Of a stretch of DNA of 64,000 bases, positions 12,687 to 25,250 are shown one piece after another. The stretch comes from Limonium bicolor. Taxonomy: Eukaryota > Streptophyta > Magnoliopsida > Caryophyllales > Plumbaginaceae. The position numbers were made by a program, and so were the translations under genes. How positions within the stretch are numbered: position 1 is the first letter of the stretch; each line of letters begins with the position of its first letter. Location: contig CM041778.1 of the NCBI GenBank assembly GCA_023374045.1, forward strand, positions 369,370,831 through 369,434,830, given 5' to 3'. The notes under the pieces are model-generated. The model did no database searches. It saw only the letters and a program-made list of their open reading frames with translations, and had not been told where the DNA came from.

Positions 12687-14109
12687 ATGATGGGAAAGAA
12701 AAAAGAAGACAGAATCATATCAGTTTGCAGTAGTACACTGATGGTCTTCATCTTCCTATGCATATCATCACCATGCAATGCTAAGCATCTGAAACAGAAA
12801 TTGCCTACTAATAATCATAATCATCGTTTCATTCCAATCACTACAGCTTCTGTAGTCATCATAGGCACTGTCTACTGCGACACTTGCTTCTCTGATGATT
12901 TCACTTCAACAAGCCACTTCATTTCAGGTACTTGAAAACTACACAAAGTACACTCTTTTCATAACTCATCGTCGCTAATCACAAAAAGATATGGTTCTAT
13001 TTCAATATTAGTAAATACATAGCTACCCCATTATAACATGAAATAAGAGGTGAATTTTATGATCATCAGGTGCAACTGTAGCGGTAGTATGCAAGGACAA
13101 ACCCTCGAAGCTGACATTCAGACAGGAAGCGAGCACAGATGAGAAGGGCAAGTTCAAAGTCCGTTTACCGTTCGCAGTCATCAAACACGTTAAGAACATT
13201 GAGAAGAAATGTCATGTGAAGCTGGTTAAGAGCAGCGAGCCACACTGCTCCGTGGCATCATCACCTGCTACGGCTTCCATTCGTCTAAGAACAAGGATTC
13301 AAGGCGGTCCCGGCAGCACAAGCATGACTGCTACAAGATTAATATACTCAGCTGGATTCTTCACTTTCAAGCCTCACAGGCAACCTCGCATATGTAACCG
13401 AGAACCCATCATTGCTGCTGCTGCTGGGTCGAGAAACCAAAAGTTCAAGCAGCAGCGGCAGCAGATCAGAAACCCTAGCAGTCTCAATTTCCCCGATCCC
13501 GCAGGAGGATTCCCCACGTTTACAAATCCACTGCCAAATGACCCCAGGTTACCATTCCCTCGAAGAAGAAGAACCATCCCCAAATTTCTCCCGTTCCTCC
13601 CGAGGTTACCAGAGCTCCCACCACTCCCGCAACTTCCCCCTCTCCCACAACTACCCTCTCTCCCACAATTGCCGTCTCTCCCGCCGCTCCCGAATTCCGC
13701 AACACCCACATTATCCAAACACATGGTCACAAACAAAATCAAGAGTCTTAAAGAGAAGGAATTACAATCCGGCGCCAGAATCAGTAATGTAAAGATGGCC
13801 CAAACTACTACAACGGCGCCACAGGATCTTCAGTTTCCTTCTTCGAGCATTTCTGTACCAGCAGCTGGTATAACCATTACTTTGCCGCCAAATCCTCTTG
13901 ACCCACCATCTGAAATTCTCCCACCCATCTCTCTCCAGCCGCCCACTTCACCAATACCCTCTTTCCGTCTCCCACCTCTTATCTCATCACAATCACCGCC
14001 GCCGCCACCACCACCACCAGGATTGCGACTTCCATTCCCACCAATGTTCCCGTCTCCACCACGTTTTCCTGGTTTTCCCCCGCCATCTTCACCAAAGGTG
14101 GCTCCTTGA
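12687..14109 (+). CDS. Secreted Ole e 1-domain proline-rich cell-wall protein
   Basis: Two exons, 12687-12927 and 13070-14109, join in frame through a GT-AG intron and give 426 residues. After a basic start, residues about 15-32 are hydrophobic and end in PCNA, a good signal peptide. The Ole e 1 core follows, with the family hallmark IIGTVYCDTC near residue 60 and further cysteines in VVCKDK, KKCHVK and EPHCSV. The C-terminal half is proline-rich: a hexapeptide-like LPxLPQ run at about residues 260-290 and a polyproline stretch near 390. This is the layout of plant Ole e 1/extensin family proteins, which are exported to the wall or extracellular matrix. The exact role is unknown. It is not a classical extensin because SPPPP-Tyr repeats are lacking. 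Overlapping frames in this GC-rich part are shadows. Confidence 0.85.
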
Positions 14110-14473
14110 TGGATGATCAATTGATAAATGAGCAGATACTGTCCTAGTTTATACTTTACACATACAGCGCTTCGATTCTCCTATTTCTTCTAGATTTGCC
14201 TTCTAAGTATGATAGTTATCGCATTAGGAAGGAGTGAAAACCCAAAATATAGCAAATAAGCTTCTACTAGTACTTTTTTTAGGGTCTGTCATATACATAT
14301 TTATATACTTTATAATTCTCGTAATAGCACTTCCAATGAGATATCTGCCTTTATTATAGTGCATGGGTATATCATCTCATGCAACCGAGAGGGTATGGGG
14401 CTCTACCGGCAAAATACTAAATACAAAAACGTGACATAGGTCATACTAAACATAATAGGGGTGAGTGTGGGAG
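14110..14473. other. 3' flank of the Ole e 1-type gene
   Basis: Probable 3' UTR followed by spacer. No further gene seen. Confidence 0.4.
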
Positions 14474-17400
14474 TGTAACACCCTAACTACTAATCCAATA
14501 ATTATCGCTTAACCTTATCGATCAACTTAAATAAATTCACAGCGGAAAACTCAACCTCCCGGGTGGTACCACCGTCAATTACTCACATGATTGACAAGGC
14601 CTATTAATTCCACAAATTACGGTATGACCGACTGGATTCTAACTTAAAATGTCATTACTAATACATACCGAGTTCAACTACGAATATCCAAAAACCGAAT
14701 TACAAGTTCAATTAAATTCTCCACTTACCCACATGAACATAAGATAAGAGTGTATCAAACTCATTCAACCCCCAAAGGTAACCAAAACCCAAAAGTATAC
14801 CCAATGGTATCTACCCTAATCTACACTTCGATCGGGTCAACTCCAGCTATGTACCTAATATGTTAGGTCACAACAGTCTCAACACAACTTGCTGAGTATG
14901 ATAACGTGCAACGCGCGAGCTACCGGGCTACACGCGACTATTGGTCTATAGGCATGCAGTTAATTTAAATTCAAATGACATAAAGAAATACAATAAACAT
15001 ACAACATGCATGCCAACATGTAATAACATATATTCAAGCATAATGATCCATCACATTGGGATCATTTAACAGATAAAATGAGTTAGTCCTCTTCCTTTTC
15101 CTAGGCCTTGAGAATTTAATTGATTCTCGTGGTTGACCTTAACTTTTGTATTTGTTAGTACAATACTCTGTTTGGGACTGTTTCCTTCCATCCTTAAGTG
15201 TTAATTGTGCTCGGATATTTGTGAACCCTTTCAAATGAGTATTAAGTCTCAGTGAAGCAAAACCATTATCAAAGTAACGTACATTTCAATCCCCCATCCT
15301 TGAGCGATAGTCAAGGAAGTTGAGTCGGTTTGTTGACTCAGGGTGATCAAGTCCGCAGACAATGATCTATGGAAGTTGGATCTAATGCAGATACTGCCCT
15401 CTTAATACCTCTTCACACACGACCAGGAACATCCCAGACTCCTCACACCCCCCAATAATCCAATCACAATAGAAGTTTCATTGTGTTAGGTCAAATCATC
15501 ACTGTGTCAGATGTCGACTAATTATCTCAGGGAGTTAGTGAGAAATTCTCATATAGTTTCCACAGTTAGATAAGGTGGTATACTTAAATCTCTATAATTC
15601 TCTAACCATCATCATTTGTTCCTAATGTGTGTTTTATGTCTACTCTATTGTGTAGTTAGTAGTACATCACATAGAAGGTCAAGTTAGACAAATAACGAAA
15701 AACATAGAACAAGTAATATCCCATATTCCATGCATTTATCTTGTTGGTCATTCAAACAAACACATAGCACACAAACCGAGGTAAACCTCGGTAACACACA
15801 TGTTACAAGAAATCATACCTTAGCCTAGTTCGACGTCCGCCTAATCCCGGCTGACGTCCCGGCTATCCCAATACTATAATTGGATTAACCGAGAGCGTTA
15901 AATTATTTATTACTCTCATATAACGTTTTCTCAGTTTTTTTGTAGTATTTCTCTTAATATTAACTTATTAACTATGTACACTTATATACATATAATACTA
16001 ATATATCGTTAATCCTCGGAGTATTTTCCAAACTATATAATATACGATCTTATAACTTCAAAGTTCCTCATGAATCATAAACTTTCCTTTTGTTCTAATT
16101 CTTTAACTATATATACATGTATGTTCTCATAAGTTCCAATGTTACACCATTATTACATTAGTCCTCCTAGTTTTTAATTCACTAATATATATACACTTAG
16201 GTTCTCATATGTTCAACACTATTGTTAATTATATTATTCCTCCAAATATTTTCAAACTTTACAATTTAATCTCATATATATATATATTAATATATATATA
16301 TATTATGTTATAACTTCAACTTCTTACTCAATTATTTCAAAGTTTTAATTCAAATTCTTCAATTTACCATACAACCCTTATTCTGCCTATCTTCGATTCT
16401 AACCCAAAACTTCACATATTTATGGTTTGACCCCCTTGACTTTCTTAAAATTTAAAATTAACCACCTATTCTTAATATCTTATAATTATCACTCTTCACT
16501 AATTAAACTCAAAATTCCAAACTCAATTCTTAAAATTTTTAAACTGCTTCTGTTCTGCCTTGTTTGATTTACAAACCAACTTCGTCAAATTATGGTTTTA
16601 CCCCTTTACTTTCTTAAACCTTACAATTTACCACTAATTCTGATTGTCTTTTAACTTCAACTCTTCATTTAATTAATTCTAAGTTTCCCCTTATCTTTTT
16701 GGAAATCCCAACAAACCCCTAATGCTATTTTTGGTTTCTACATCATTTTTCCCAAATTTGTGGTTTGACCACTTGTCTTTCCTAATCTTTACAATTTACT
16801 ACTAACCTTCCCTTAATATAATTTTCAATCTTTCTTACTCTTGGTCAATTCCTTAATTATACTAAGTTTGACCCTAATTATCTATACTCCTTCATATTTC
16901 CGAAATTCCTGTTTTTTACCCCAAGGTTTTCTAAATTTACAATTTAATCCCAAATCTTACTTAAACTTATAATTTCCATTTCTAATCCAACTAAATCCTA
17001 AATTTTGGCCTTAATGAAATTTGTTACACCAACCTTTATTTCCTTGCAACCTTTAACCTATCCTTTTGACCATATAATTACTAAATCATTAAATAAACTT
17101 CTAGTTACATTTAAAGTCAATTTTTGTCTTTAATCTCTTCCAAACAAAACCTATTTTCATAGGTATTTTTCCACCAACTTTTAAAGTTTATTATATCACC
17201 CAAACAACCCTTATAATTCCAGATTTTTACACTTAACAACATACTAATATAACTTATGCTTTTAAAAGCATTTAATCTACCAAAATGTTTATAAAACTGG
17301 CATTAATCTTTGGCCGTTATACAAACCATAGTATAGACTTTTAATATACCGAAATACTCATAATAACCCACTGATTTTCAAACAAATTGTAAGCCATACC

Positions 17401-19174
17401 CCAGAGTTTCAGTATTTACATTATAGTCACTCAAACTTTGTATAATTTACATTTTAGTCCTTAAGTCATTAGATAATATAACCTAATATTTTAATGTAGA
17501 TTTATATACATTATTTGGTCACATTATACCACTTTCACACATCATTCTCGGCCACATATTGATACCAACATTAGACAACTTAAAATATCAAATTACGTTC
17601 AAGGTTTAAACATTAACCTTTAAGTTCCAAGGCTAGCTTTTTGCCCTTGTTTTCTCCTCAAGATTTTCGACCCTATATTCACACAAAGGATAACATTAAG
17701 TTCTTGTACAAATCCATGGTTTAATTGAGTGTTTCAAGCACTAAAGCTTAGATTAAATACTTACCCTCTTTAATGTGGATTTCCCTTTGTTTTTCTCCTT
17801 GGTTTTCGGCCACCAAGCAAGACCTTAGGAGGTTCCATTCAGCCATGTTACAAGAGGAAGAAGAAGGTTCAAGTTATGGTCTTTGAGATTTCTACATAAG
17901 ATCAAAATAAGGTCTTAAGCTTAAAGCACAAAATGAGCCTTAAGAGTAGATTTTTACCTTGAAGTTCAAAGTTGATTATTTTGTTCCCCAACTCTCAGTC
18001 AAGGCTAGGAATGTAGATCAAAAGTTATATCATTGATTTATCCAGGAATTGAAGATGATTTAGATACTTAAAACCTTATTTCAAGGCTTACCTTAAGGTT
18101 GATTCTTTCCTTGTTTAGAGCTCCATTTCCGGCTAGCAAGAGGGGTTGAAGAGCTCAAGATTATGTAGGAGAAGAAAGAAGAAAAATGACCTGAGAATAG
18201 CTTGGATTTTTCGCCATAATAAGATCAAAGGAAGGCTTGAAGTTTAAAGCACATTTTACCTTTAAATTGGTGGAACTTAGCCTAGCTCTTCCATGGATTT
18301 CTTTTCTGATTTTTGGCCTTCAAAGTGTGTAAGATTCTAGGACAGAACAATAATATGAGGTATTTGGTATTCTCTTGCTTTGTAAGTGAAGAAAAGAAAG
18401 AATAATGAAGAAGAAAGTAAGTAAGTGTTTAAGTCTCAGAACTTGAGTTCTTCCATTGAAGCATTAATGAAGAAGCTTGAGGTAGAAGATAAAGTTGATT
18501 TCAGCCAAGGAATGGGGTAAGGCTTTAGCAGCATGGGGAGAAAAATTAAGGTTGGTGAGAGAGGGTGTAAGATGAATGTGAGTTGGAGTTCCCTAAGAGA
18601 GAATACTTGATTTAGGAACTTTCCTCCTTAAAAGTAAAATGCCTTTTGAAGTTGTCCTTTTCACTCCAAAACCGGCCAAGATATTTGTGTGTGTGGGGGG
18701 GGTGGGGTAGTTTAGTTATTTTGTGTCTTATAATATAATGACATACATGTTGTACATTTTGGAATTGTTTCATGTGTTAGGTTGTAACTTGTGTAGTTAC
18801 CTTGTTCTAAGGTGTATTATTTTGAGTTAATTGTATTCCTTTGTCTTTTGAGTGATTAGTATACTTTACTATTCATTATGACTATATAATGTATATTACA
18901 TAATTCTCTCACATGATTTGTGCTCTTAGTTCATGTATTAATATGTTACATCAACTTGACTAGTTGATTTATCCTTATAATTATCCCCTCTTTAGTCCAA
19001 TAATTTATGTAAGGTTTAATAACCTTTTTGGACTATATATATTTGTGTATATGAATATACATGGAGTTTATATAATTCCTTAGTCATTTTAGGGCTTATT
19101 AGCCTTTATAACTCCTTAATTAATCCTTCATTAAATTATATAATGCTTAGGGAGTATTTTAGAGACCGTCACAC
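14474..19174 (-). mobile_element. 4.7-kb LTR-like block, probably chromovirus (Tekay/Del-type)
   Basis: Read on the minus strand it starts TGTGACGGTCTC and ends GGGTGTTACA, matching the TG...CA form and the TGTAACACC end style of plant chromovirus LTRs with multi-kilobase LTRs. It contains no coding domain, only AT-rich sequence with a more GC-rich end near 14890-14940. No primer site or polypurine tract adjoins it, so it would be a solo LTR. The expected 5-bp duplication is not found (GGGAG against CGCTG), so the ends or the solo-LTR reading may be wrong. Confidence 0.45.
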
Positions 19175-20058
19175 GCTGCACACTTTTTACCTAAGATACG
19201 CTTGACTATACTCACCAAACCCAAAACTGGAACAATTACTCATATACTATATACAGTCAGAGTTTACAAAACGGAAGCTAACCAAAACTTACAAAGTTCC
19301 AAAGCTACCAAAAACGAAAGGGCCACAAGGTCTATGATTCAAATACAACTCGAAAACAAAGCTCATAGACGAAAGCGGACACCACCTGCCAAAATGCTAA
19401 ACAACCTACAAATCAGACGGAATAATAGGGTGAGCAACCACAGCTCAGTAGGTGATAAACTTCATCAGCCTGATCATGCTCAAAACACTTTACAAAACAT
19501 ATTATACAAACATGTATACATTTAACGAATCAAAATCAGAATCAAAGCAGAAGTTCTTCAAAACAAACCGAAGTCAAAATAGAGCAGAGCAAAGCGAAAG
19601 TCACAATGATAGCTAAACAACGGAAGATAGTATGGAAATCAAAAGCTTTTTAGAAAACATAAATCATATAACAGACTATCAAAAGAATAGAAACAGAAGT
19701 AGAAACAAAATGGAGACAGAAACCACGAATCTTAGTGTTCACAAAATGAAACGTTCTCAAATTAGAGTAGATGTCAAACAGAGTGGTTCACAACAAATCA
19801 GTTCACAAAACAGAGTGGGACCCTAGTTCGTAGCACTCACATACGGAAGAACGAAGGCCCTATGGATCTGAGGATCCCACTCATAAATGGTTGAGACCAT
19901 TAGTCGGACCTGTCAGTCGCTAATCATCCCAGGAAAACCTGAGGAACTAAAAACAAAAGGACATCCTGCGCAACATGCTACGGGATATGTAACACCTCAA
20001 CTGATAATCTGAATATTAGCGTCTAACTATTTGTACCTGTTAGCAAAAATATGTTACT
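19175..20058 (-). repeat. Fragment of another chromovirus-type LTR
   Basis: On the minus strand the motif CTGAGCTGTGGTTGCTCACC and the surrounding low-complexity sequence resemble the 3' half of plant Ty3 LTRs. A TGTAACACCTCAACTG end lies near 19990, similar to the start of the 14474 block. Truncated on both sides; no coding. Confidence 0.35.
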
Positions 20059-21055
20059 ATCTCTACTTAGGCAGTGTACCTATCATTTTGCAGAATAGTG
20101 AATTGAGTGGGGGTTGTCGATCCCAGGGACCTCGTTCAATTAATTGACAATTTATTAATTAACTGAGAAACTAAACTAAGAAAACAAGAAATGTCACTTT
20201 TTCAGGTTTTACTTAATTTAATAAAAAGAATGACTCAACAAACTAACATAAAATAATAGAGCAATTAAAACAAACTAAGTAAATAATTAAAGAATTAAAA
20301 CTCTAAATAAAAGGAAGCACCCCGGATTGTTTTGCAAACCTTCACTTTCTAATCTATTAATAAACTTTTCCCTAATTATGCAATAAACTCAGAAACTATA
20401 ATTATTTCGTCAACAGCTAAGTCTAACGAATCCTAACCAGTTGCTAGAACTAGCAGCAGACTAATGCTCTAATCCGGACACAACTAATCGCATAAAGAAC
20501 AGTTTCTATTTGAGACCGATTAACCTATAGGCGGGATCATGCTTCTAGTCGTTAATCAGGTTTAATTCCTATGTCATTTTTACTAATCTCAGCACCACAT
20601 TTTGATTAGAAAACTATAAATATTGCTTTAATAATTAGCTAGAGAATTAAAGCGCATGAAGAACTAGAATTAAACTATTGCAATTATAATGAGAGAAAAG
20701 ATTACAAAATAAATATAAAGATTTGGTTTGCTACCCCAACCCGGAGAGCTAAACTAACTACTCAAACATGACTCTGAAAAATAACACATATAACAAAAAA
20801 TGACATTAAAATGTAACAACACTAATATATGGAAGTGGTGGTGTAATGGTGAGGGTGTGGTAGTCTGGTGTGTGGTGGTCTGCGCGAGGTGGTACGGTGG
20901 AGGTGTGTGGCGTGATAATGTTGAGATGGGATGATGATGATGGTTGATGGTGGTCTGCTGGTGGTGGTGACGAAGAGAATGGGAACGAGGCATAAGCCTC
21001 TGTGTTAAGGTGTATGAGCATATCCCCTATCCCCCTTGTGTTATCAATATATAAG
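20059..21055 (-). repeat. Element X 3' LTR, distal part
   Basis: Colinear with 41916-42903 over about 990 bp at high identity. It ends at the ATAAG target where the Athila element entered and continues at 33587. Apparent open frames here are low-complexity shadows around a CA/TG-rich patch. Confidence 0.8.
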
Positions 21056-22423
21056 TGATAAGTGGTGAAATAGTGCTCTCTCAAGGTCTTTATTCGTTGT
21101 CATTCTATTTGGCGCATGACTTATATCACCACTTTATGGAGTATTTTTGTGTTTATTAGTGACCTTATACTTTTGGCATGTTCGAATTGGTAAATACTCA
21201 TTTGAGTACATTTTGAGAGCTTAATATGAGAATGCATCAATGTTCAAGCACCTCGGGAAGGATGCCTAGCCAACGGGAAGCATCGGGAGAATTCCGGCAC
21301 AAGAAAAATGACATTCTGGGGCCGACCGAACTTGCAAGGTCAGTCCGGCTCTGTTCAAGCCGTCCCAAAACTCACTAGAATCGACCGACCTTGCGACCGA
21401 ACTTGCAAGGTCGGTCGAGCTTTAAAACCCGTCACGTGTTTCCGCCTAAAAGAGTCCGACCGACCTTGCGACCGTACTTGCAAGGTCGGTCGGACGAAAA
21501 TTTTTGCCCAGAAATTGCTGTTAAAAGACTACACTTGGGGGCTTCCTTCCCCATCATCCAATACACTCGACTCCAACCCTAAACAGACGAGAGAGAGGCG
21601 AAAATAGAGGAGAAAAGAAGAGGAGAAAAGAAGAGAAGAAAGGAGGAAGAAGAAAGTGAAGATTTCTACCTCCATTGAAGCTTCGGAGCTCCTCTAATGG
21701 CTAATTCTTTCTTCTCCTTGCTCTTTCCTTTAGCTATGTCTGAGTAGTTCCATTTGTATCCTAGGATGAGGGTTTGAACCCATTTTTCTCATTGAATGCT
21801 AGAAACCTAACTCATTAATTACTCTTGTTTTATTCCCTTCAATATAAATTAATGCACTAAACTGATCTCTTATTGCATTTATGGTGGTTTCATTCAATAT
21901 TTGAGCTTGAGTTTGGAACTAGACCAAGAAGGGAGTAAACCCTAACTTTTGCTTTCTTGATTCTGGAAGTGAATGCTTGGGCTATTGTTTAAGAGTGCTT
22001 GTTTAATGCTATTTGATGACTTGAACCTCCTTTAATTAAGGGGTTTGATTATTTAGATAAGAATTGGATTTCCCATGATTTGGGGATTCATGAGCTAAAC
22101 TCTAATAGGCACTGAGATGATGAGTTATGGTTTTGAAGTTCTTTGAGTGAATTAGGTGATTCCCACTATCCTAGGGTACTATCCCCATCCATTCCATACA
22201 CAAACATTTTACTGTTTTTATTGCATTTCAGTTAACAAACAACCAAGCTTGCCTCTGGCTAAACCCCCCATTTTGCTGTTTATTTGCACTTAACTATTAT
22301 ACCGAAGCTTGGGATTTAGAAACTAATTTCCTTGTGGATACGACACTTGTTTTATTACAACGAATTGGGTGCACTTGCCCGTTTTAGCTAGGTTTAATTA
22401 CTATGTTTGTAATTTTCCCAACA
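21056..22423 (+). repeat. Athila 5' LTR (1368 bp)
   Basis: It starts TGATAAGTGG and ends CCCAACA. It holds three short inverted-repeat units built on CCGACCTTGC / GCAAGGTCGG near 21321-21496; unit 1 lacks a 12-nt piece. The 3' copy at 32214 is the same length but differs by scattered substitutions and small indels. Confidence 0.95.
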
Positions 22424-22429
22424 AGTTTA

Positions 22430-22447
22430 TGGCGCCGTTGCCGGGGA
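22430..22447 (+). other. Primer-binding site for tRNA-Asp
   Basis: TGGCGCCGTTGCCGGGGA, six bases after the LTR, is complementary to the 3' end of plant tRNA-Asp(GTC) over about 18 nt. This is the usual primer of Athila elements. Confidence 0.9.
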
Positions 22448-22620
22448 AATTGATTATTCAATTTCCCTTGGTTCGGTACTTTGGTTTTGTGCATTTAGTA
22501 CTCTTATCTATTTTAATTGTGGAATTTGTGTTTTTAGTTGTTGTCTATATTTTTACATTCTCTTATACTTAAGAGCATTGGGTGTTGGTGCATTATAGGT
22601 ACCTTCTGTTTTCTCGGTGT

Positions 22621-23907
22621 ATGCCAAACACTCGGGCCAAAGGATCTCCACTTGTTAGTCCAAGACCTGAGCTCGAGCGTTCGTTGTTGAGAGCTATCCG
22701 AACTGTGAAAAATTCAATCATGGCTGATCTAGACCAACACGGGGGTTTAGAAGACAACGGAAACCAACAACAAATGGCTCTCAAAGACTACAACCAGCCG
22801 GACACCGAAGGGAGACCTTCGGCCATAGTCCTACCGGAGTTGACGCCTCAAGAGGCCGGACAATGGGTATTCAAGACTCACTACATCACTGCTGTTCGGG
22901 ACTTAGGAAAATTCAGTGGAGCAAATCCTGATGACGCTCCGAACCACCTAAGTCTCTTTCTTGATTTTTGCAATTCCTTCGGGAAAGACGGTACGGTAAA
23001 GGAGAGAATCCGGTTGCAGCTTTTCCCCCATTCCTTATCCGACTCCGCATCAAGATGGTTTAGAAGCTTACCGCCCCAATCAATCCAAACATGGGTACAA
23101 ATGGCTCAAAAGTTCCTTGCCAAATACTACCCGACTAGTAGGACGAGGCAACTGATTGGAGAGATTAATACATTCTGCCAAGAGCCCGGAGAAACTTTGT
23201 ACGATGCATGGGACCGGTTCAAGGAGATGCTGATGAATTGCTCCCACCATGGGTTGGATGATCAATCGTTATGCCTATCTTTCTTTAATGGGCTTGACGA
23301 TGCGGACCGTTTGCTTGTAAATTCATCCGCGGGAGGTAGTTTCATGACCAAGTCCCCTCAAGAAGGAATGGCACTTCTTGAGACAATGACTAGCAACACG
23401 AGGCAATGGGCTAGAAATAAGGGAAGAACTCCAAGAGCGGCCGGGCTACTTCATGTCGAACCATCCGATCATCTTTCCGCCCAAATATCCTCACTCACAA
23501 AGATGGTGGAGAAGCTTGCTACATCCCAAAAAGAGAATTCAAAATCTGTAGCTTCATCATCTTCTACTTCAGCCACAGAGGGGTGTGCTATATGTGCGGG
23601 TCCCCATGAGACCCATTTTTGTGAAGGAAAAAGTTACATCGAGGGACAAGAAGATGTCAACTTTGTTAGCATCCGCCCCAGCTACAACTATAACAACAAC
23701 AATGCCCCATGGAGAAATCATCCTAATTTCTCATGGAGGAACAACGATTCCACCCAAGGAGGACCGAGTAATATTTCCAACAACTCGATGGGTTATAAAC
23801 CTCAAGGGCCACACCAAGCAAACAATTCTCAAATGGGGTATAGACCTCAAGGTGGCCCGCCGGGATTCATACCACAACAACAACAACACAGCAACAACAA
23901 CAACAAC

Positions 23908-23941
<34 letters not shown>

Positions 23942-24300
23942 CCATTCTCCTCCTCCTCTTCTGATGGTAACTTGGCTAGAATGGAAGCCATGATGCAAAA
24001 CATGCTAAATATGACGATGAACTTCATGACTACCGCCCAAACTAAGTTCACCGAGCAGGAGGCCTTCAATGCCAACCAGATGACATTCAATCAGGGCCTT
24101 AAAACTCAAGTTGATCAAATCTCAGAACAACTTGCTCAGAGACAGCCTGGCGCCCTCCCGAGTCAAACGAAGCCTAATCCAAGAGAGCAAGCAAAAGCGG
24201 TAACACTAAGGAGTGGGAGACTCCTTGATCCGTCATGCTCACATGAGGACATGGAGTCCCAAGAAGATGTAGCTCAAGAAGGAGAACAAGAGATTGTTGA
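22621..24300 (+). pseudogene. Athila gag, frameshifted at a CAA microsatellite
   Basis: The frame from ATG 22621 encodes a gag protein with the family segments ELTPQEAGQWVFK, NHLSLFLDFC, LFPHSLSDSASRWFRSLP and FLAKYYPTSRTRQLIGEI, then a cysteine/histidine stretch near 23580-23630 and an N/Q/T-rich tail. At about 23880-23942 a CAA run changes the frame; the original frame stops at 23964 while the gag sequence continues one frame over, with MEAMMQNMLNMTMNF and NPREQAKAVTLRSG. So gag is interrupted where the microsatellite changed length. It would have packaged the element RNA. Confidence 0.9.
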
Positions 24301-25250
24301 GGAACCACCACCTCCACCCAAGGAAGTTTCCAAGGAGAAGGGGTCTCCTGAACCTTCTACTTCAACTACTCTCGCAAAACATCTTCCCCCTCTTCCTTTT
24401 CCCAATAGACTCAAAAAGGAAAACTTGGATGAACAATTTGGGAAGTTTCTAAGCATTTTCAAGAAATTAACGATTAACATTCCTTTCTCTGATGCTTTGA
24501 AACAGATGCCGATCTATGCTAAGTTCATGAAGGACATCATAGCCAACAAGAGGTCACTGGAGGAAGCGGAAACCATTCACCTCACCGAAGAAGTTTCGGC
24601 GGTTCTACAAAGCAGCCTACCTCCAAAGCTTGGAGATCCCGGTTTACCTATTATTCCTTGCTTTATCAGTGAAATTGACTGCGGTAGTGGGTTATGTGAT
24701 TTGGGTGCTAGTATAAATCTTATGCCTCTCTCCACTTTTAATAAGCTTGGAATTGGTAAATGCACTCCCACTCCCATTCAATTGCAATTAGCGGATAGAT
24801 CTTTGGTTCCCTAAAGGGAAGGTAGAGGACTTGGTAGTAACTGTTGGTACATTTGTTTTCCCGGCTGATTTCATTGTGATAGATATGGAAGAAGACCAGA
24901 GAGTGCCACTAATTTTGGGCAGACCTTTCATGAGAACTGCTAGAGCCCTTATAGATGTGGAGAAAGGCAAAATAATTCTGCGACTTCATGATGAAAAATT
25001 AGAATTTGACATGTCTAAAGTAGTGAAGAGACCGTCACAGGCTGAGGCTGTTTTTGCTATTGATGTCATAGATTCAATTGTGCAGGATCACTCTCTCTCT
25101 CTTGTTAAATCTGATGCTCTTGAGTTAGCTTTGTTTGAGGCTTGTTTTGAACAGGAATTCCACCCAGATATGATTGAAACGGTGGCTGAGTTGAACAGCA
25201 GATTTTCTGGCTATAGACCACGCTATCCGCCACCCGAACCATTGGAACGA
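24301..25250 (+). pseudogene. Athila protease region
   Basis: After an acidic linker, the aspartic protease site reads DLGASINLMP (about 24700), followed by LILGRPFMRTARALIDV (about 24915). A one-base frameshift near 24810 separates the two halves, and a second frame carries on to 25553. The enzyme would have cut the polyprotein; it cannot be made from this copy. Confidence 0.85.

Noticed and set aside
13374..14120. Long antisense and shifted open frames in the Ole e 1-type gene
   Set aside because: They are by-products of the proline-rich, GC-biased coding strand; only the spliced plus frame has a signal peptide and family motif.
20754..21084. Histidine/proline-rich minus-strand frames, repeated at 42610-42895
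   Set aside because: They lie in a TG/GGT-rich patch of the X LTR, present in both LTR copies; non-coding.
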